Positions 8,657-15,969 of a DNA stretch of 64,000 nt are shown here, one piece after another. The stretch's first letter is position 1, and each line of letters starts with the position of its first letter. Location: assembly GCA_904502225.1 (NCBI GenBank), contig CAJGDO010000001.1:16778-80777 (forward strand), given 5' to 3'. Under the pieces are notes generated by a model that saw only the letters and a program-made list of their open reading frames with translations, did not search any database and was not told the DNA's origin. The position numbers were made by a program, and so were the translations under genes. The stretch comes from an uncultured Clostridia bacterium. Lineage in GTDB: Bacteria > Bacillota > Clostridia > Christensenellales > Borkfalkiaceae.

Positions 8657-10159
8657 ATGGATTATAAAAAATTACAAAACGGCAGTGATATTCGTGGCGT
8701 TGCATTAGAAGGTATTGAAGGTCAAAACGTAAACTTAACTGAAAGTGCTTGTAAAGACATTGGCAGAGGCTTTGCGTTATGGCTAATTAAGAAGACGGGT
8801 AAGAAAGACTTGAGAGTGGCTGTGGGCAGAGATTCAAGACTTTCAGGCCAAACACTTTGCGATTGGATTTGTTCAGCAATGGTTGAACAAGGCATCAACA
8901 TAACCAATTTTGGTATGGCGTCAACCCCGGCAATGTTTATGTCAACTGTGACCGAAGGTTATGAGTTTGACGGTTCAGTTATGATAACTGCAAGCCATTT
9001 GCCATTTAACCGCAATGGTTTTAAGTTCTTTACTGCACAAGGCGGTTTGGAAAAGAGCGATATTAAAGAAATTATTGCTTTTGCTGAAAGCGATGAAAAG
9101 ACTGGTTTAGAAAAGGGCAGTTATTGCCAAGCAGAATTTATGGACACATATTCAAAAATTCTTGCTGATAAAATCAGAAAAGCAACGGGCGAAAACGAGC
9201 CATTGAAGGGTTTTAAAATCGTTGTTGATGCAGGCAACGGTGCTGGTGGATTTTACGTTGACAAGGTGTTAAAACCTTTGGGTGCGGATACTACGGGCAG
9301 TCGCTTTTTAGACCCAGACGGAAGTTTTCCTAACCATATCCCAAACCCAGAAGATAAAGATGCTATGAAGAGCATTACTGACGCTGTTAAAGAAGTTAAT
9401 GCCGACTTTGGTATTATCTTCGATACCGACGTTGATAGGGCAGGTGCCGTTTTATCTGACGGAAGCGAATTAAACCGCAATAGAATTATTGCAATGCTTT
9501 CAGCAATTTTGCTTAAAGAACACCCAGGGACAACTATTGTCACCGACTCTATAACTTCAACAGGGTTAGCAAAATTTATTAAAGAAAAGGGTGGCGTTCA
9601 TCACCGCTTTAAGAGGGGTTATAAGAACGTTATTAACGAATCAATCCGCTTAAACAACAATGGTCAGGATAGCCAACTTGCTATTGAAACTTCAGGTCAC
9701 GGTGCATTAAAAGAAAACTATTTCTTGGATGACGGTGCATATTTAATAACAAAACTTTTGATTGAACTTGCACGTGGTAAAAAAGACGGATATTCATTGG
9801 AGTCTTTAATCCAAACGCTTGAAGAGCCAAAGGAAAGCATTGAGTTTAGAATGAACATTTTAGTTGATGACTTTAAGACTTACGGTCAAAAGGTTATTGA
9901 CCAATTAACAGAATATGCAAAAACCCAAAAAAGTTGGGCGTTAGAGCAAGAAAATTACGAAGGCGTTAGAGTTAATCTAAACAGATGCAACGGCAACGGC
10001 TGGTTCTTGTTAAGGTTATCATTGCACGACCCATTGTTGCCATTAAACATTGAAAGCAACAGCAAGGGCGGTGCAAAAAAGATTGCAACACACCTTTATC
10101 AATTCATAAAAGAATTTAAAGATTTAGATGCAACTTCGCTTGCAAACTTTGTTGAATAA
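8657..10159 (+). CDS. Phosphoglucomutase/phosphomannomutase family protein
   Basis: An alpha-D-phosphohexomutase that moves phosphate between C1 and C6 of a hexose. All four family loops are visible in the 500-residue protein: the phosphoserine loop TASHLPFNRNGFKFF near residue 115, the metal loop DTDVDRAG near 257, the sugar-binding ETSGHG near 345, and the C-terminal phosphate-binding segment RLSLHDPLLPLN near 455. AGGAG precedes the ATG. It is not an obvious GlmM, which is shorter (about 450 aa) and normally sits beside cdaA-cdaR. The sequence fits PGM/PMM enzymes active on glucose or mannose phosphates. Substrate remains open. It seems monocistronic. Confidence 0.88.
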   Translation: MDYKKLQNGSDIRGVALEGIEGQNVNLTESACKDIGRGFALWLIKKTGKKDLRVAVGRDSRLSGQTLCDWICSAMVEQGINITNFGMASTPAMFMSTVTEGYEFDGSVMITASHLPFNRNGFKFFTAQGGLEKSDIKEIIAFAESDEKTGLEKGSYCQAEFMDTYSKILADKIRKATGENEPLKGFKIVVDAGNGAGGFYVDKVLKPLGADTTGSRFLDPDGSFPNHIPNPEDKDAMKSITDAVKEVNADFGIIFDTDVDRAGAVLSDGSELNRNRIIAMLSAILLKEHPGTTIVTDSITSTGLAKFIKEKGGVHHRFKRGYKNVINESIRLNNNGQDSQLAIETSGHGALKENYFLDDGAYLITKLLIELARGKKDGYSLESLIQTLEEPKESIEFRMNILVDDFKTYGQKVIDQLTEYAKTQKSWALEQENYEGVRVNLNRCNGNGWFLLRLSLHDPLLPLNIESNSKGGAKKIATHLYQFIKEFKDLDATSLANFVE

Positions 10160-10178
10160 GATTTAAAAAACTATAAGT

Positions 10179-10202
10179 AAAGGACAAGTTATCTTGTCCT
10201 TT
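10179..10202 (+). terminator. Hairpin after phosphohexomutase, weak T tract
   Basis: AAAGGACAAG and CTTGTCCTTT form a perfect stem, but the following sequence (ATGCATTTT) has only a short delayed T run, so efficiency is uncertain. Confidence 0.6.
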
Positions 10203-10240
10203 ATGCATTTTAAAAACATTTACTAAATAATATAAAATTG

Positions 10241-10269
10241 TTGACAGTACAACAAACGTGTGATATAAT
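10241..10269 (+). promoter_or_regulatory. Consensus promoter of the MarR-DegV operon
   Basis: A perfect TTGACA (10241-10246) and a perfect TATAAT (10264-10269) with 17-nt spacing. The predicted transcription start falls inside the palindrome at 10273-10293, a good position for repression. Confidence 0.85.
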
Positions 10270-10272
10270 AAA

Positions 10273-10293
10273 TACATACATAAAATGTATGTA
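10273..10293 (+). promoter_or_regulatory. Perfect palindrome, likely MarR-family operator
   Basis: Two 9-bp arms (TACATACAT and ATGTATGTA) are exact reverse complements around AAA. The site begins 4 nt after the -10 box and ends 22 nt before the regulator's ATG, which suggests autorepression by the encoded MarR protein. Confidence 0.7.
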
Positions 10294-10314
10294 GATTTTA
10301 TTTTAGGAGTAGTT

Positions 10315-10755
10315 ATGCAAGAACAGTTTAAGATATTTACTGGGCTTATTGCCTCGATAAATAGGAACATTAGAAAAGTGAAAACTGAAATTATGGCAGA
10401 ACATAATCTAAAATGCCCGCACGTATCACCAATTTATTATTTATACACAGAGCAAGCGTTGACCTTAAAACAGTTGTGCCAAAAGTGTAATGAAGATAAG
10501 GGTGTTATGTCCCGTTCGGTAAAGAGTTTGGAAAAGGAAGGGCTTGTTGACACAAACAATATCAACAAAAAATACAAGAATAAACTTTTATTAACCGAAA
10601 GTGGAAAGGCTGTTGGCAAAGAAATTGCAGAAAAAATAAATTGTGCAATTATTGATGCGACAAAAGGTTTAACCGAAGAAGATAAAGATTGCATTTATCG
10701 TTCTTTAACCTTAATAAATAACAATCTACAAGACTTTAAAATTACAAAAGATTAA
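10315..10755 (+). CDS. MarR family transcriptional regulator
   Basis: A winged-helix repressor of about 146 residues. The helix-turn-helix is read from ALTLKQLCQKCNEDKGVMSRSVKSLEKEGLV, and the wing follows in NINKKYKNKLLLTESGK. I chose the ATG at 10315, which has AGGAG about 7 nt upstream. The ATG at 10285 lies within the operator palindrome and has no ribosome binding site. It heads an apparent operon with a DegV lipid-binding protein, a GNAT-like protein, a GtrA protein and a PlsC-like acyltransferase, so a fatty-acid or membrane-lipid signal is plausible, as for FabT. That is inference from neighbours, not from a ligand site. Confidence 0.88.
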   Translation: MQEQFKIFTGLIASINRNIRKVKTEIMAEHNLKCPHVSPIYYLYTEQALTLKQLCQKCNEDKGVMSRSVKSLEKEGLVDTNNINKKYKNKLLLTESGKAVGKEIAEKINCAIIDATKGLTEEDKDCIYRSLTLINNNLQDFKITKD

Positions 10756-10781
10756 TTGCTTTTAGCAAAAGGGAGAACAAT

Positions 10782-11657
10782 ATGAAAGTTTTAATTTCAA
10801 CCGACACGTCAGCAGTTTTAACCTATGACGTATTTAAGAAAAACGACCTCAGTGTTTTTGCATTAAACGTTATAGTTGACGGTCAAGAATATTTAGATGG
10901 TATCACCATTGACCAACCAACGTTATGTACTGCGATGCGTTCTGGAAAGAGCATAAAAACTTCCACGCCACCACTTGGCGAAGTTATTGAATATTTTGAA
11001 AATTTATTTAACCAAGGTTATGACAAAATTATTCACTTTACCATTTCAAGCAAACTTTCTTCAATGAACGATTTGTTTAAGAACGTTGCAAAAAACAATT
11101 TCCCAGGCAAACTTTTTGTTGTGGACTCTTATGCGGTTTCAACTGCAATGCTTTCACAAGTTTTATATGCAAGTGAAGAAGTTAAAAAGGGAACACCTAT
11201 TGAAGACATATTAAAAGAAATTGAAAATAGAAAAATGATTAACAGGGTTGTTTTCGTTCCTGAAAACCTAACCGCGCTTAAAAATGGTGGCAGAATTTCA
11301 CCAGCAATAGCACTTATCGGCAACGTTTTGGGTATTAAGCCAATTATTTCATTAACCGATGGTGAATTGCAAAAAGAAGGCACTACAAAGCAAGTTAGAA
11401 AACTTATGATTGAAAGTGCTGAAAAATTCCTTGAAAACTACCCAGCAAGCGAATATGATTATACGCTTATCAACTTTGATGGTAAGCCAGAAACACTTAC
11501 TTACATATCAAATGCTGTTGAAGACTTGATAGGCAAGGGCAACTTAATCAGCGGTATTTTACCAATCAACGTTTGTGCTCACTGTGGCCCAGGAACGATA
11601 GGTCTTATCGTTTCAAAGAAAATTAACGGCAAATCGTTAAAAGAATTTTTATATTAG
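10782..11657 (+). CDS. DegV family fatty-acid-binding protein (FakB-like)
   Basis: DegV proteins bind a fatty acid and, as FakB, present it to the kinase FakA to make acyl-phosphate for phospholipid synthesis. The 291-residue length is normal. The N-terminal ISTDTSAVL segment, the KTSTPPLGEV loop near residue 63, the FTISSKLSS segment and the conserved GRISP-like AGR region (KNGGRISPAIALIGNVLGIKPI) near residue 165 fit the family. A GGGAGAA site precedes the ATG. The window also encodes a FakA homologue at 31491-33119, a possible partner. The downstream PlsC-like gene supports a lipid role. Which fatty acid is bound is unknown. Confidence 0.88.
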   Translation: MKVLISTDTSAVLTYDVFKKNDLSVFALNVIVDGQEYLDGITIDQPTLCTAMRSGKSIKTSTPPLGEVIEYFENLFNQGYDKIIHFTISSKLSSMNDLFKNVAKNNFPGKLFVVDSYAVSTAMLSQVLYASEEVKKGTPIEDILKEIENRKMINRVVFVPENLTALKNGGRISPAIALIGNVLGIKPIISLTDGELQKEGTTKQVRKLMIESAEKFLENYPASEYDYTLINFDGKPETLTYISNAVEDLIGKGNLISGILPINVCAHCGPGTIGLIVSKKINGKSLKEFLY

Positions 11658-11677
11658 GTAAGAAAAAGGGTAAAAAA

Positions 11678-12805
11678 ATGAGCGTTCAAATTAAGCAAGT
11701 TTTAACAAAAAAAGATTTGAAAAAATGGGTTGATTTCCCAAATAAAATGTACAAAAAAGTCCCAGCATATTGTCCATTTTTATTTCCTGATGAAATTGAT
11801 ACTTTTACAAAGGATAAAAACCCTGCATACGAATTTTGTGAAACAAAATTGTTTTTAGCGTATAAGGATAATAAAATCGTTGGCAGAATTGGCGGTTTAA
11901 TTAACCACGCTGCAAACAAAAAATGGAAAACAAGTTCTATCCGTTTCACTCGTTTTGACTTTATTGATGACTATGAAGTTTCATCAGCACTTTTTAACAC
12001 TGTTGTTGAGTGGGGTAAGTCAAGGGGCTATGAAACTATTTCTGGGCCAATAGGTTTTACAGATATGGACCACGAAGGTATGCTTGTTGACGGTTTTGAT
12101 GAAATGAATATGTCAATCACCTTTTATAACTTCCAATACTATATCGACCACTACCAAAAACTTGGTTTAGGCAAGGAAGTTGATTGGGTTGAATATCAAG
12201 TTTTTGTTCCAGAAAAGATTGATGAAAAGTACAAAAAGATTTCTGACTATTTAATGAAGAAAAGTGGATATCAATTAGTCACTTATACGGATAGAAAAAC
12301 CTTGAAAAAAGATGCTTTTGAAGCATTTAAGGTTATTGACGTTGCATTTTCAGTTTTGCACGGCACAGTTCCATTAACCGATAAAATTATCGCAAAAGCG
12401 ATAGCAGACTATATCCCAATTATCAACTTGAAATATGTTTGTTCAATCAAGGATAAGGAAGGCAAAATTGCAGGCTTTGCAGTTATGTGCCCATCTATCG
12501 CAAAAGCCCTTAAGAAATCAAATGGCAGACTTTTACCATTCGGATTATTCAGAATGCTAAAAGCATTAAACGGCAAAAATGACACGCTTGAAATGTTCTT
12601 TATCGCCGTTTCGCCAGAACAACAAAGCAAAGGTTTACCAGCAATTTTAATGAATCACTTATTGCAAGTTTGCATCGATAATGGTGTTAAGGTTTGTGAA
12701 ACAGGCCCAGAATTAGAACTTAACGAATCAGTTCAAAGTTTGTGGAAAGGTTTAAACGTTCGTCAACATCGTCGTCGTCGTCTTTGGACAAAGGAGCTTT
12801 ACTAA
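11678..12805 (+). CDS. GNAT-like acetyltransferase family protein (YghO-like)
   Basis: The 375-residue protein resembles a poorly characterised family that begins with a F-P-x-x-x-Y-x-x-x-P segment, seen here as VDFPNKMYKKVPAYCPFL. A GNAT-fold core follows (ETKLFLAYKDNKIVGRIGGLINHAAN; ISGPIGFTDMDHEGMLVDGFD near residue 125). A second acetyltransferase-like region lies at the C terminus (MFFIAVSPEQQSKGLPAILMNHLL). The end is very basic (RQHRRRR). The substrate is unknown. Its TAA overlaps the next ATG by one base, so it is coupled to the GtrA gene in the MarR operon. Confidence 0.7.
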   Translation: MSVQIKQVLTKKDLKKWVDFPNKMYKKVPAYCPFLFPDEIDTFTKDKNPAYEFCETKLFLAYKDNKIVGRIGGLINHAANKKWKTSSIRFTRFDFIDDYEVSSALFNTVVEWGKSRGYETISGPIGFTDMDHEGMLVDGFDEMNMSITFYNFQYYIDHYQKLGLGKEVDWVEYQVFVPEKIDEKYKKISDYLMKKSGYQLVTYTDRKTLKKDAFEAFKVIDVAFSVLHGTVPLTDKIIAKAIADYIPIINLKYVCSIKDKEGKIAGFAVMCPSIAKALKKSNGRLLPFGLFRMLKALNGKNDTLEMFFIAVSPEQQSKGLPAILMNHLLQVCIDNGVKVCETGPELELNESVQSLWKGLNVRQHRRRRLWTKELY

Positions 12806-13221
12806 TGGCTAAAATTGAAAAAAAAGAATGGATAAGGTCGTTAAAATTCTTATTGTTTTCTATTAGTGCTGGTGTTATCCAGTTTGGAACGTTTGTATTA
12901 TTTGCAGAAGTTTTTGGTATAGTAGAGTGGGCGTCTAATGCAATGTCAATGTTTTTGTCAGTTCTTTGGAATTTCACTATCAACAGAAAGTTGACTTTTA
13001 AGTCTATCAGCAACGTAAAAATAGCGATGCTATTAGTTGCATTGTTTTATGCAGTATTTTTACCAGTATCAAGTTTGTTTACAAAGTTTGCAAACGATGC
13101 AGGAATACACGCATTAGTTGTAGAAGTTATGGTAATGATTTCGAACTTTGTTCTAGAATTCTTATATTATAGATTTGTGGTTTATCGCAATTCTTGTGAT
13201 ACTGCCGTTAGCAAAAAATAA
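12805..13221 (+). CDS. GtrA family membrane protein
   Basis: A 138-residue integral membrane protein with four predicted helices. The family signature appears as FLLFSISAGVIQFGTFVLF, the WNFTINRKLTFKS stretch near residue 60, and the C-terminal EFLYYRFVVYR. GtrA-like proteins are thought to help move polyprenyl-linked sugars across the membrane, as in O-antigen glucosylation or teichoic acid and arabinogalactan assembly. The ATG overlaps the preceding stop (TAATG), and AAGGAG lies 9 nt upstream, which decides this start over upstream in-frame codons. Function within this lipid-related operon is not determined. Confidence 0.85.
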   Translation: MAKIEKKEWIRSLKFLLFSISAGVIQFGTFVLFAEVFGIVEWASNAMSMFLSVLWNFTINRKLTFKSISNVKIAMLLVALFYAVFLPVSSLFTKFANDAGIHALVVEVMVMISNFVLEFLYYRFVVYRNSCDTAVSKK

Positions 13222-13241
13222 AAAAGTAAAGAACATTTATA

Positions 13242-13988
13242 ATGAAAAAACAAAATAATTATTACAAAAAAAAGGGCATCATATATAAAATATGTGCCCC
13301 TTTCGTTAGACTTTTTTATAGAAAGGTAAAATATCTTGGTTTGGAAAATTTACCAAAAGAGCCTTGCGTTATTGCTGGCAATCACGCCCAAATGCACGGC
13401 CCAGCAAACGCTGAACTTAATTTTCCAACCAAAAAACTTATTTGGTGTGACGGGCCTATGATGGAAAGAAAAGAATTTCCAAAATACGCCTATAACAATT
13501 TCTTTGGTGGTAAGCCAAACTTCTTTCAAAAAGTTTTTGTCAGGTTATCAACGCCTATTATAACAAGCGTATTTAAAAGTGCAGATGCTTTGCCTGTCTA
13601 TCGTGATATGCGAATTGTCAAAACTTATAAATTTAGCACAGAGGCCTTGGATAAAGGTGCAAACATTGTTATTTTGCCAGAATGCCCTGATGAGTTTAAC
13701 GAAATTACAAATAAGTTTAATGAATATTTTGTGGACGTTGCAAGGTTTTATTATAAGCAATCGCAAAAAGAACTTTGCTTTGTTCCTATGTATTATTGTA
13801 GGGAACAAAAAACGGTGCTTTTTGGCAAGCCAACAAAGTTTAACTCGCAAGAACTTATTGAAAATGAAAGAAAAAGAATTTGCGAGTATTTAATGGCAGA
13901 AATAACAAGTTTGGCAAAAACTTTGCCACCACATAAAGTTATACCGTTTAATGCAGTAAAAAAGAAAGACTACAAAATGTCAAAATAA
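13242..13988 (+). CDS. PlsC-like lysophospholipid acyltransferase family protein with altered active site
   Basis: The 248-residue protein has the LPLAT layout: a membrane-proximal start, KYLGLENLPKEPCVIAGNHAQMHG, a central region, and ILPECPDE in the place of the P-E-G motif. The catalytic HX4D motif should have Asp at position 53, but the sequence is H48-A-Q-M-H-G53. Either the Asp has been replaced, or H52 and other residues serve in a variant family. The C-terminal end is lysine-rich. It is the last gene of the MarR operon, 20 nt after gtrA-like, and a strong terminator follows. A lipid acyl-transfer role is likely but catalysis is in doubt. Confidence 0.72.
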   Translation: MKKQNNYYKKKGIIYKICAPFVRLFYRKVKYLGLENLPKEPCVIAGNHAQMHGPANAELNFPTKKLIWCDGPMMERKEFPKYAYNNFFGGKPNFFQKVFVRLSTPIITSVFKSADALPVYRDMRIVKTYKFSTEALDKGANIVILPECPDEFNEITNKFNEYFVDVARFYYKQSQKELCFVPMYYCREQKTVLFGKPTKFNSQELIENERKRICEYLMAEITSLAKTLPPHKVIPFNAVKKKDYKMSK

Positions 13989-14018
13989 AAAAAGGTCAGT
14001 GAGTCACTGACCTTTTTT
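13988..14018 (+). terminator. Terminator of the MarR-DegV operon (twin copy 1)
   Basis: AAGGTCAGTGA and TCACTGACCTT form a perfect stem followed by TTTT. Nearly the same sequence recurs at 14921-14951. Confidence 0.9.
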
Positions 14019-14040
14019 GGTTGTTAAAAATAAAAGTTGT

Positions 14041-14070
14041 TTGACTTTTGGTGGGCAAAAATGATATAAT
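14041..14070 (+). promoter_or_regulatory. Promoter of the HAD phosphatase gene
   Basis: TTGACT (14041-14046) and TATAAT (14065-14070) with an 18-nt spacer, 26 nt before the GTG start. Confidence 0.75.
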
Positions 14071-14096
14071 AATTAAAAATAAAAAGGGGTTTTTGT

Positions 14097-14921
14097 GTGG
14101 ATAAGTTTAAGGTAATTACTGTCGATTTAGACGGCACGTTGCTTAATAGTCAATGTATGGTTAGCCAAAGCAATTTGTCAGCGATTAGCAAGTTGTTTAA
14201 TATGGGCATACACGTTGTTCCTTGCACGGGCAGAAGTTTAGCCGAAATTCCTGAATGTCTAAAAAATAATAAAGATATAAGATATATTATTCACTCAACC
14301 GGCTCGGTTATTTTGGACACTTATACAAACCAAAGACTGCTAAAATGTATTTCAAAAACCGTTGCCAAAGAGATTTTTAAAGTGCTTGATGATTATGACG
14401 TTCACACGGCTATTCGCAACAACGGATTTTGCTACGTTCAATCAGATAAAATAGATAAAAAGACAATTTCATATTATAACATATTTTGGGGGCATGAAGA
14501 CGTTATAACAAATTTTGCAAAAAAACTTGACGACTTCTCTTTGTGGAAGTATAACGTTGATGATATTGAAGCCTTTGCTTTATTTTTCCCTGATAAAAAG
14601 CAAAGAGACGAGTGCAAGGAGCGTTTGGAGAAGATAGACGGCATTTTGCTAACTTCGGTTTCGGATTATAATATCGAAATTATAAGCAAGTTTGCAGGTA
14701 AGGGCAACGCAGTTGAAAATCTTGCAAAAATGCTAAAAATAGACGTAAAAGAAATTATGGGGTTAGGCGATGGCGAAAATGATTTACCTATGATGCAAGC
14801 GGTTGGAATACCAGTTGCCGTTTCAAATGCAACAGATTTAGTAAAATCATATTGTAAAGAAATAATTTGTTCAAATGAAGAACACGCAATAGAATATATA
14901 TTTAATCATTATGTAAAATAA
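14097..14921 (+). CDS. HAD superfamily phosphatase, Cof-type
   Basis: A 274-residue Cof/YidA-type haloacid dehalogenase hydrolase, expected to dephosphorylate sugar phosphates or similar small molecules. Motif I is VDLDGTLLNS (nucleophile Asp near residue 10), motif II the PCTGRS segment, motif III a Lys near KFAGKGNAV, and motif IV GLGDGENDLPM near residue 223. A large C2 cap lies between. The start is GTG, with AAGGGG about 8 nt upstream. The gene is a single transcription unit with its own promoter and lies between two nearly identical terminators. The physiological substrate is unknown. Confidence 0.9.
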   Translation: MDKFKVITVDLDGTLLNSQCMVSQSNLSAISKLFNMGIHVVPCTGRSLAEIPECLKNNKDIRYIIHSTGSVILDTYTNQRLLKCISKTVAKEIFKVLDDYDVHTAIRNNGFCYVQSDKIDKKTISYYNIFWGHEDVITNFAKKLDDFSLWKYNVDDIEAFALFFPDKKQRDECKERLEKIDGILLTSVSDYNIEIISKFAGKGNAVENLAKMLKIDVKEIMGLGDGENDLPMMQAVGIPVAVSNATDLVKSYCKEIICSNEEHAIEYIFNHYVK

Positions 14922-14951
14922 AAAAAGGTCAGTGATTTACTGACCTTTTTT
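14921..14951 (+). terminator. Bidirectional terminator (twin copy 2) between HAD gene and lipoprotein gene
   Basis: AAAGGTCAGT and ACTGACCTTT pair around GATTT-like loop bases, with A and T tracts on both sides, so it can stop both convergent genes. It closely repeats 13988-14018. Confidence 0.88.
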
Positions 14952-14964
14952 GTTGTTTATAAAA

Positions 14965-15396
14965 TTATTTTTTCAATATTATATTTTCATAACCTAAAGT
15001 TAAAGTAATAAAGTTGCCAGTCTTAGTGCCGTGTATAGCAGAAGAACGAAAATCAGGGAAAGTAGCAATTATTTCGGTTTTTGTTTCAGTGTAAGACCCT
15101 TTATAAGTTTGATAGGTATCTTTGTATTCATCGTTTCCTTGCAAAAATCCGATGCTAATTTTAAGTTCCGCATCACCATCTTCATCTAAGGTAAGTTTTA
15201 CAAAATTTTTATCTAATTTCATTCCATAAAAATCGTCTCCAATTTCATAAATATCGCCTTCGCCATCAAATTGATATAATTTGTAAATGGTTGGTTCTTC
15301 ACTTGAGCACGCGCTAAATGCTAAACAAGCAGAGCAAGTAAACAAAAGTGTAAGAATGAGTAACAATGTTTTAAAAAATGTGTTTCTTTTTGTCAT
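14965..15396 (-). CDS. Putative lipoprotein, unknown function
   Basis: A 143-residue secreted protein. The N terminus is basic (MTKRNTFFK), followed by a hydrophobic stretch and a lipobox-like end, AFSAC, with Cys30 the likely lipidated residue (Cys24 is an alternative). The mature part is small and acidic, has alternating beta-like segments and ends in LTLGYENIILKK. It resembles small lipocalin-like lipoproteins only loosely, and I assign no function. The start at 15396 has AGGAGG 8-9 nt upstream; the longer in-frame start would run through the promoter. Its promoter overlaps an operator that also occurs at the divergent Xre regulator gene. Confidence 0.7.
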   Translation of the reverse strand: MTKRNTFFKTLLLILTLLFTCSACLAFSACSSEEPTIYKLYQFDGEGDIYEIGDDFYGMKLDKNFVKLTLDEDGDAELKISIGFLQGNDEYKDTYQTYKGSYTETKTEIIATFPDFRSSAIHGTKTGNFITLTLGYENIILKK

Positions 15397-15424
15397 AAAA
15401 AGACCTCCTAAGTAATGTGTAAAA

Positions 15425-15453
15425 ATTATAACATAGAATATTCTATATGTCAA
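15425..15453 (-). promoter_or_regulatory. Consensus promoter of the lipoprotein gene
   Basis: Read on the minus strand, a perfect TTGACA (15453-15448) and a perfect TATAAT (15430-15425) are 17 nt apart. Operator 1 lies in the spacer, so a bound repressor would block RNA polymerase. Confidence 0.82.
15434..15445. promoter_or_regulatory. Operator 1, palindrome TAGAATATTCTA
   Basis: A perfect 12-bp palindrome between the -35 and -10 boxes of the lipoprotein promoter. Its centre is 29 bp from that of operator 2. Confidence 0.7.
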
Positions 15454-15462
15454 ATAAAATAA

Positions 15463-15474
15463 TAGAAAATTCTA
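15463..15474. promoter_or_regulatory. Operator 2, TAGAAAATTCTA
   Basis: It matches operator 1 in all outer positions (TAGAA..TTCTA) and abuts the -10 box of the Xre gene, so the regulator probably represses itself as well as the lipoprotein gene. Confidence 0.65.
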
Positions 15475-15480
15475 TATAAT
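15475..15480 (+). promoter_or_regulatory. -10 element of the Xre regulator gene; probable leaderless transcript
   Basis: A perfect TATAAT ends only 6 nt before the ATG at 15487, so transcription should start at or next to the start codon. No Shine-Dalgarno sequence is possible in that arrangement. The -35 region is poor. Confidence 0.55.
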
Positions 15481-15486
15481 AATTAT

Positions 15487-15699
15487 ATGGAAAATGATTT
15501 TAGTGAAATTTTAAGAGAATTTTTGCAAGAAAATAATTTAACACAAGTTGCTTTTTCTAAAATGATAGGGGTAAAACAAAGTCAAGTTAGTGAGTGGTTA
15601 AGGGGAAAAGCAAAACCAGGGTATGACATACTAAAAAGTATGTCAATGGCATTTGATATCTCTGCAGATTATTTTTTAGGAATAAAGGAAATATATTAA
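15487..15699 (+). CDS. Small Xre/HTH_3 transcriptional regulator
   Basis: A 70-residue protein that is almost entirely one helix-turn-helix domain: the LTQVAFSKMIGVKQSQVSEW segment holds the scaffold and recognition helices, and AFDISADYFLGI ends the domain. Phage-type repressors and small host regulators share this form. Two copies of TAGAAwwTTCTA in the divergent promoter region are likely its binding sites. It lies head-to-head with the lipoprotein gene, and a terminator follows. With no ribosome binding site and a -10 box at the ATG, it appears to be translated from a leaderless mRNA. Confidence 0.88.
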   Translation: MENDFSEILREFLQENNLTQVAFSKMIGVKQSQVSEWLRGKAKPGYDILKSMSMAFDISADYFLGIKEIY

Positions 15700-15701
15700 G
15701 T

Positions 15702-15733
15702 AAAAAGAACGCTAATAATAAGCGTTCTTTTTT
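15702..15733. terminator. Bidirectional terminator between the Xre gene and tRNA-Ser
   Basis: AAAAGAACGCT and AGCGTTCTTTT form a perfect stem with A and T tracts on both sides. It sits directly against the tRNA 3' CCA end, so it can end both the Xre mRNA and the tRNA transcript. Confidence 0.85.
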
Positions 15734-15825
15734 TGGCGGAAAGGATGGGATTTGAACCCATGTGCCGGTAAACCCGACAAAACGATTTCGAGTCGTTCTC
15801 GTTATGACCACTTCGATACCTTTCC
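15734..15825 (-). tRNA. tRNA-Ser (anticodon CGA)
   Basis: On the minus strand the acceptor arm GGAAAGG pairs with CCTTTCC, followed by discriminator G and an encoded CCA. The anticodon stem AACGA/TCGTT encloses the loop CTCGAAA, giving CGA, which reads UCG serine codons. A long variable arm (TTGTCGGG...CCGGCA region) and a TTCAAAT T-loop confirm a class II serine tRNA. Total length is 92 nt including CCA. Confidence 0.95.
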
Positions 15826-15919
15826 AAGGCATTTTTAATTATACACAATTAATTAAATAATTGCAAATAATTTTGACTTTTATTTTTATCATTTTGTTTA
15901 GATTAAAAAATTTAATTTA

Positions 15920-15948
15920 TTGCATTTTTCTAAATTTTAATGTATAAT
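15920..15948 (+). promoter_or_regulatory. Promoter of the flavin reductase-lgt-maf operon
   Basis: TTGCAT (15920-15925) and TATAAT (15943-15948) with 17-nt spacing, 21 nt before the start codon. Confidence 0.72.
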
Positions 15949-15969
15949 AAATAAAAAGGTAGAACATTT

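Noticed and set aside
10285..10314. ATG at 10285 as the MarR start
   Set aside because: It lies inside the palindromic operator, and AGGAG upstream of 10315 fits better.
14965..15453. Longer lipoprotein start at 15453
   Set aside because: It would begin upstream of the promoter's -10 box and operator; AGGAGG supports 15396.
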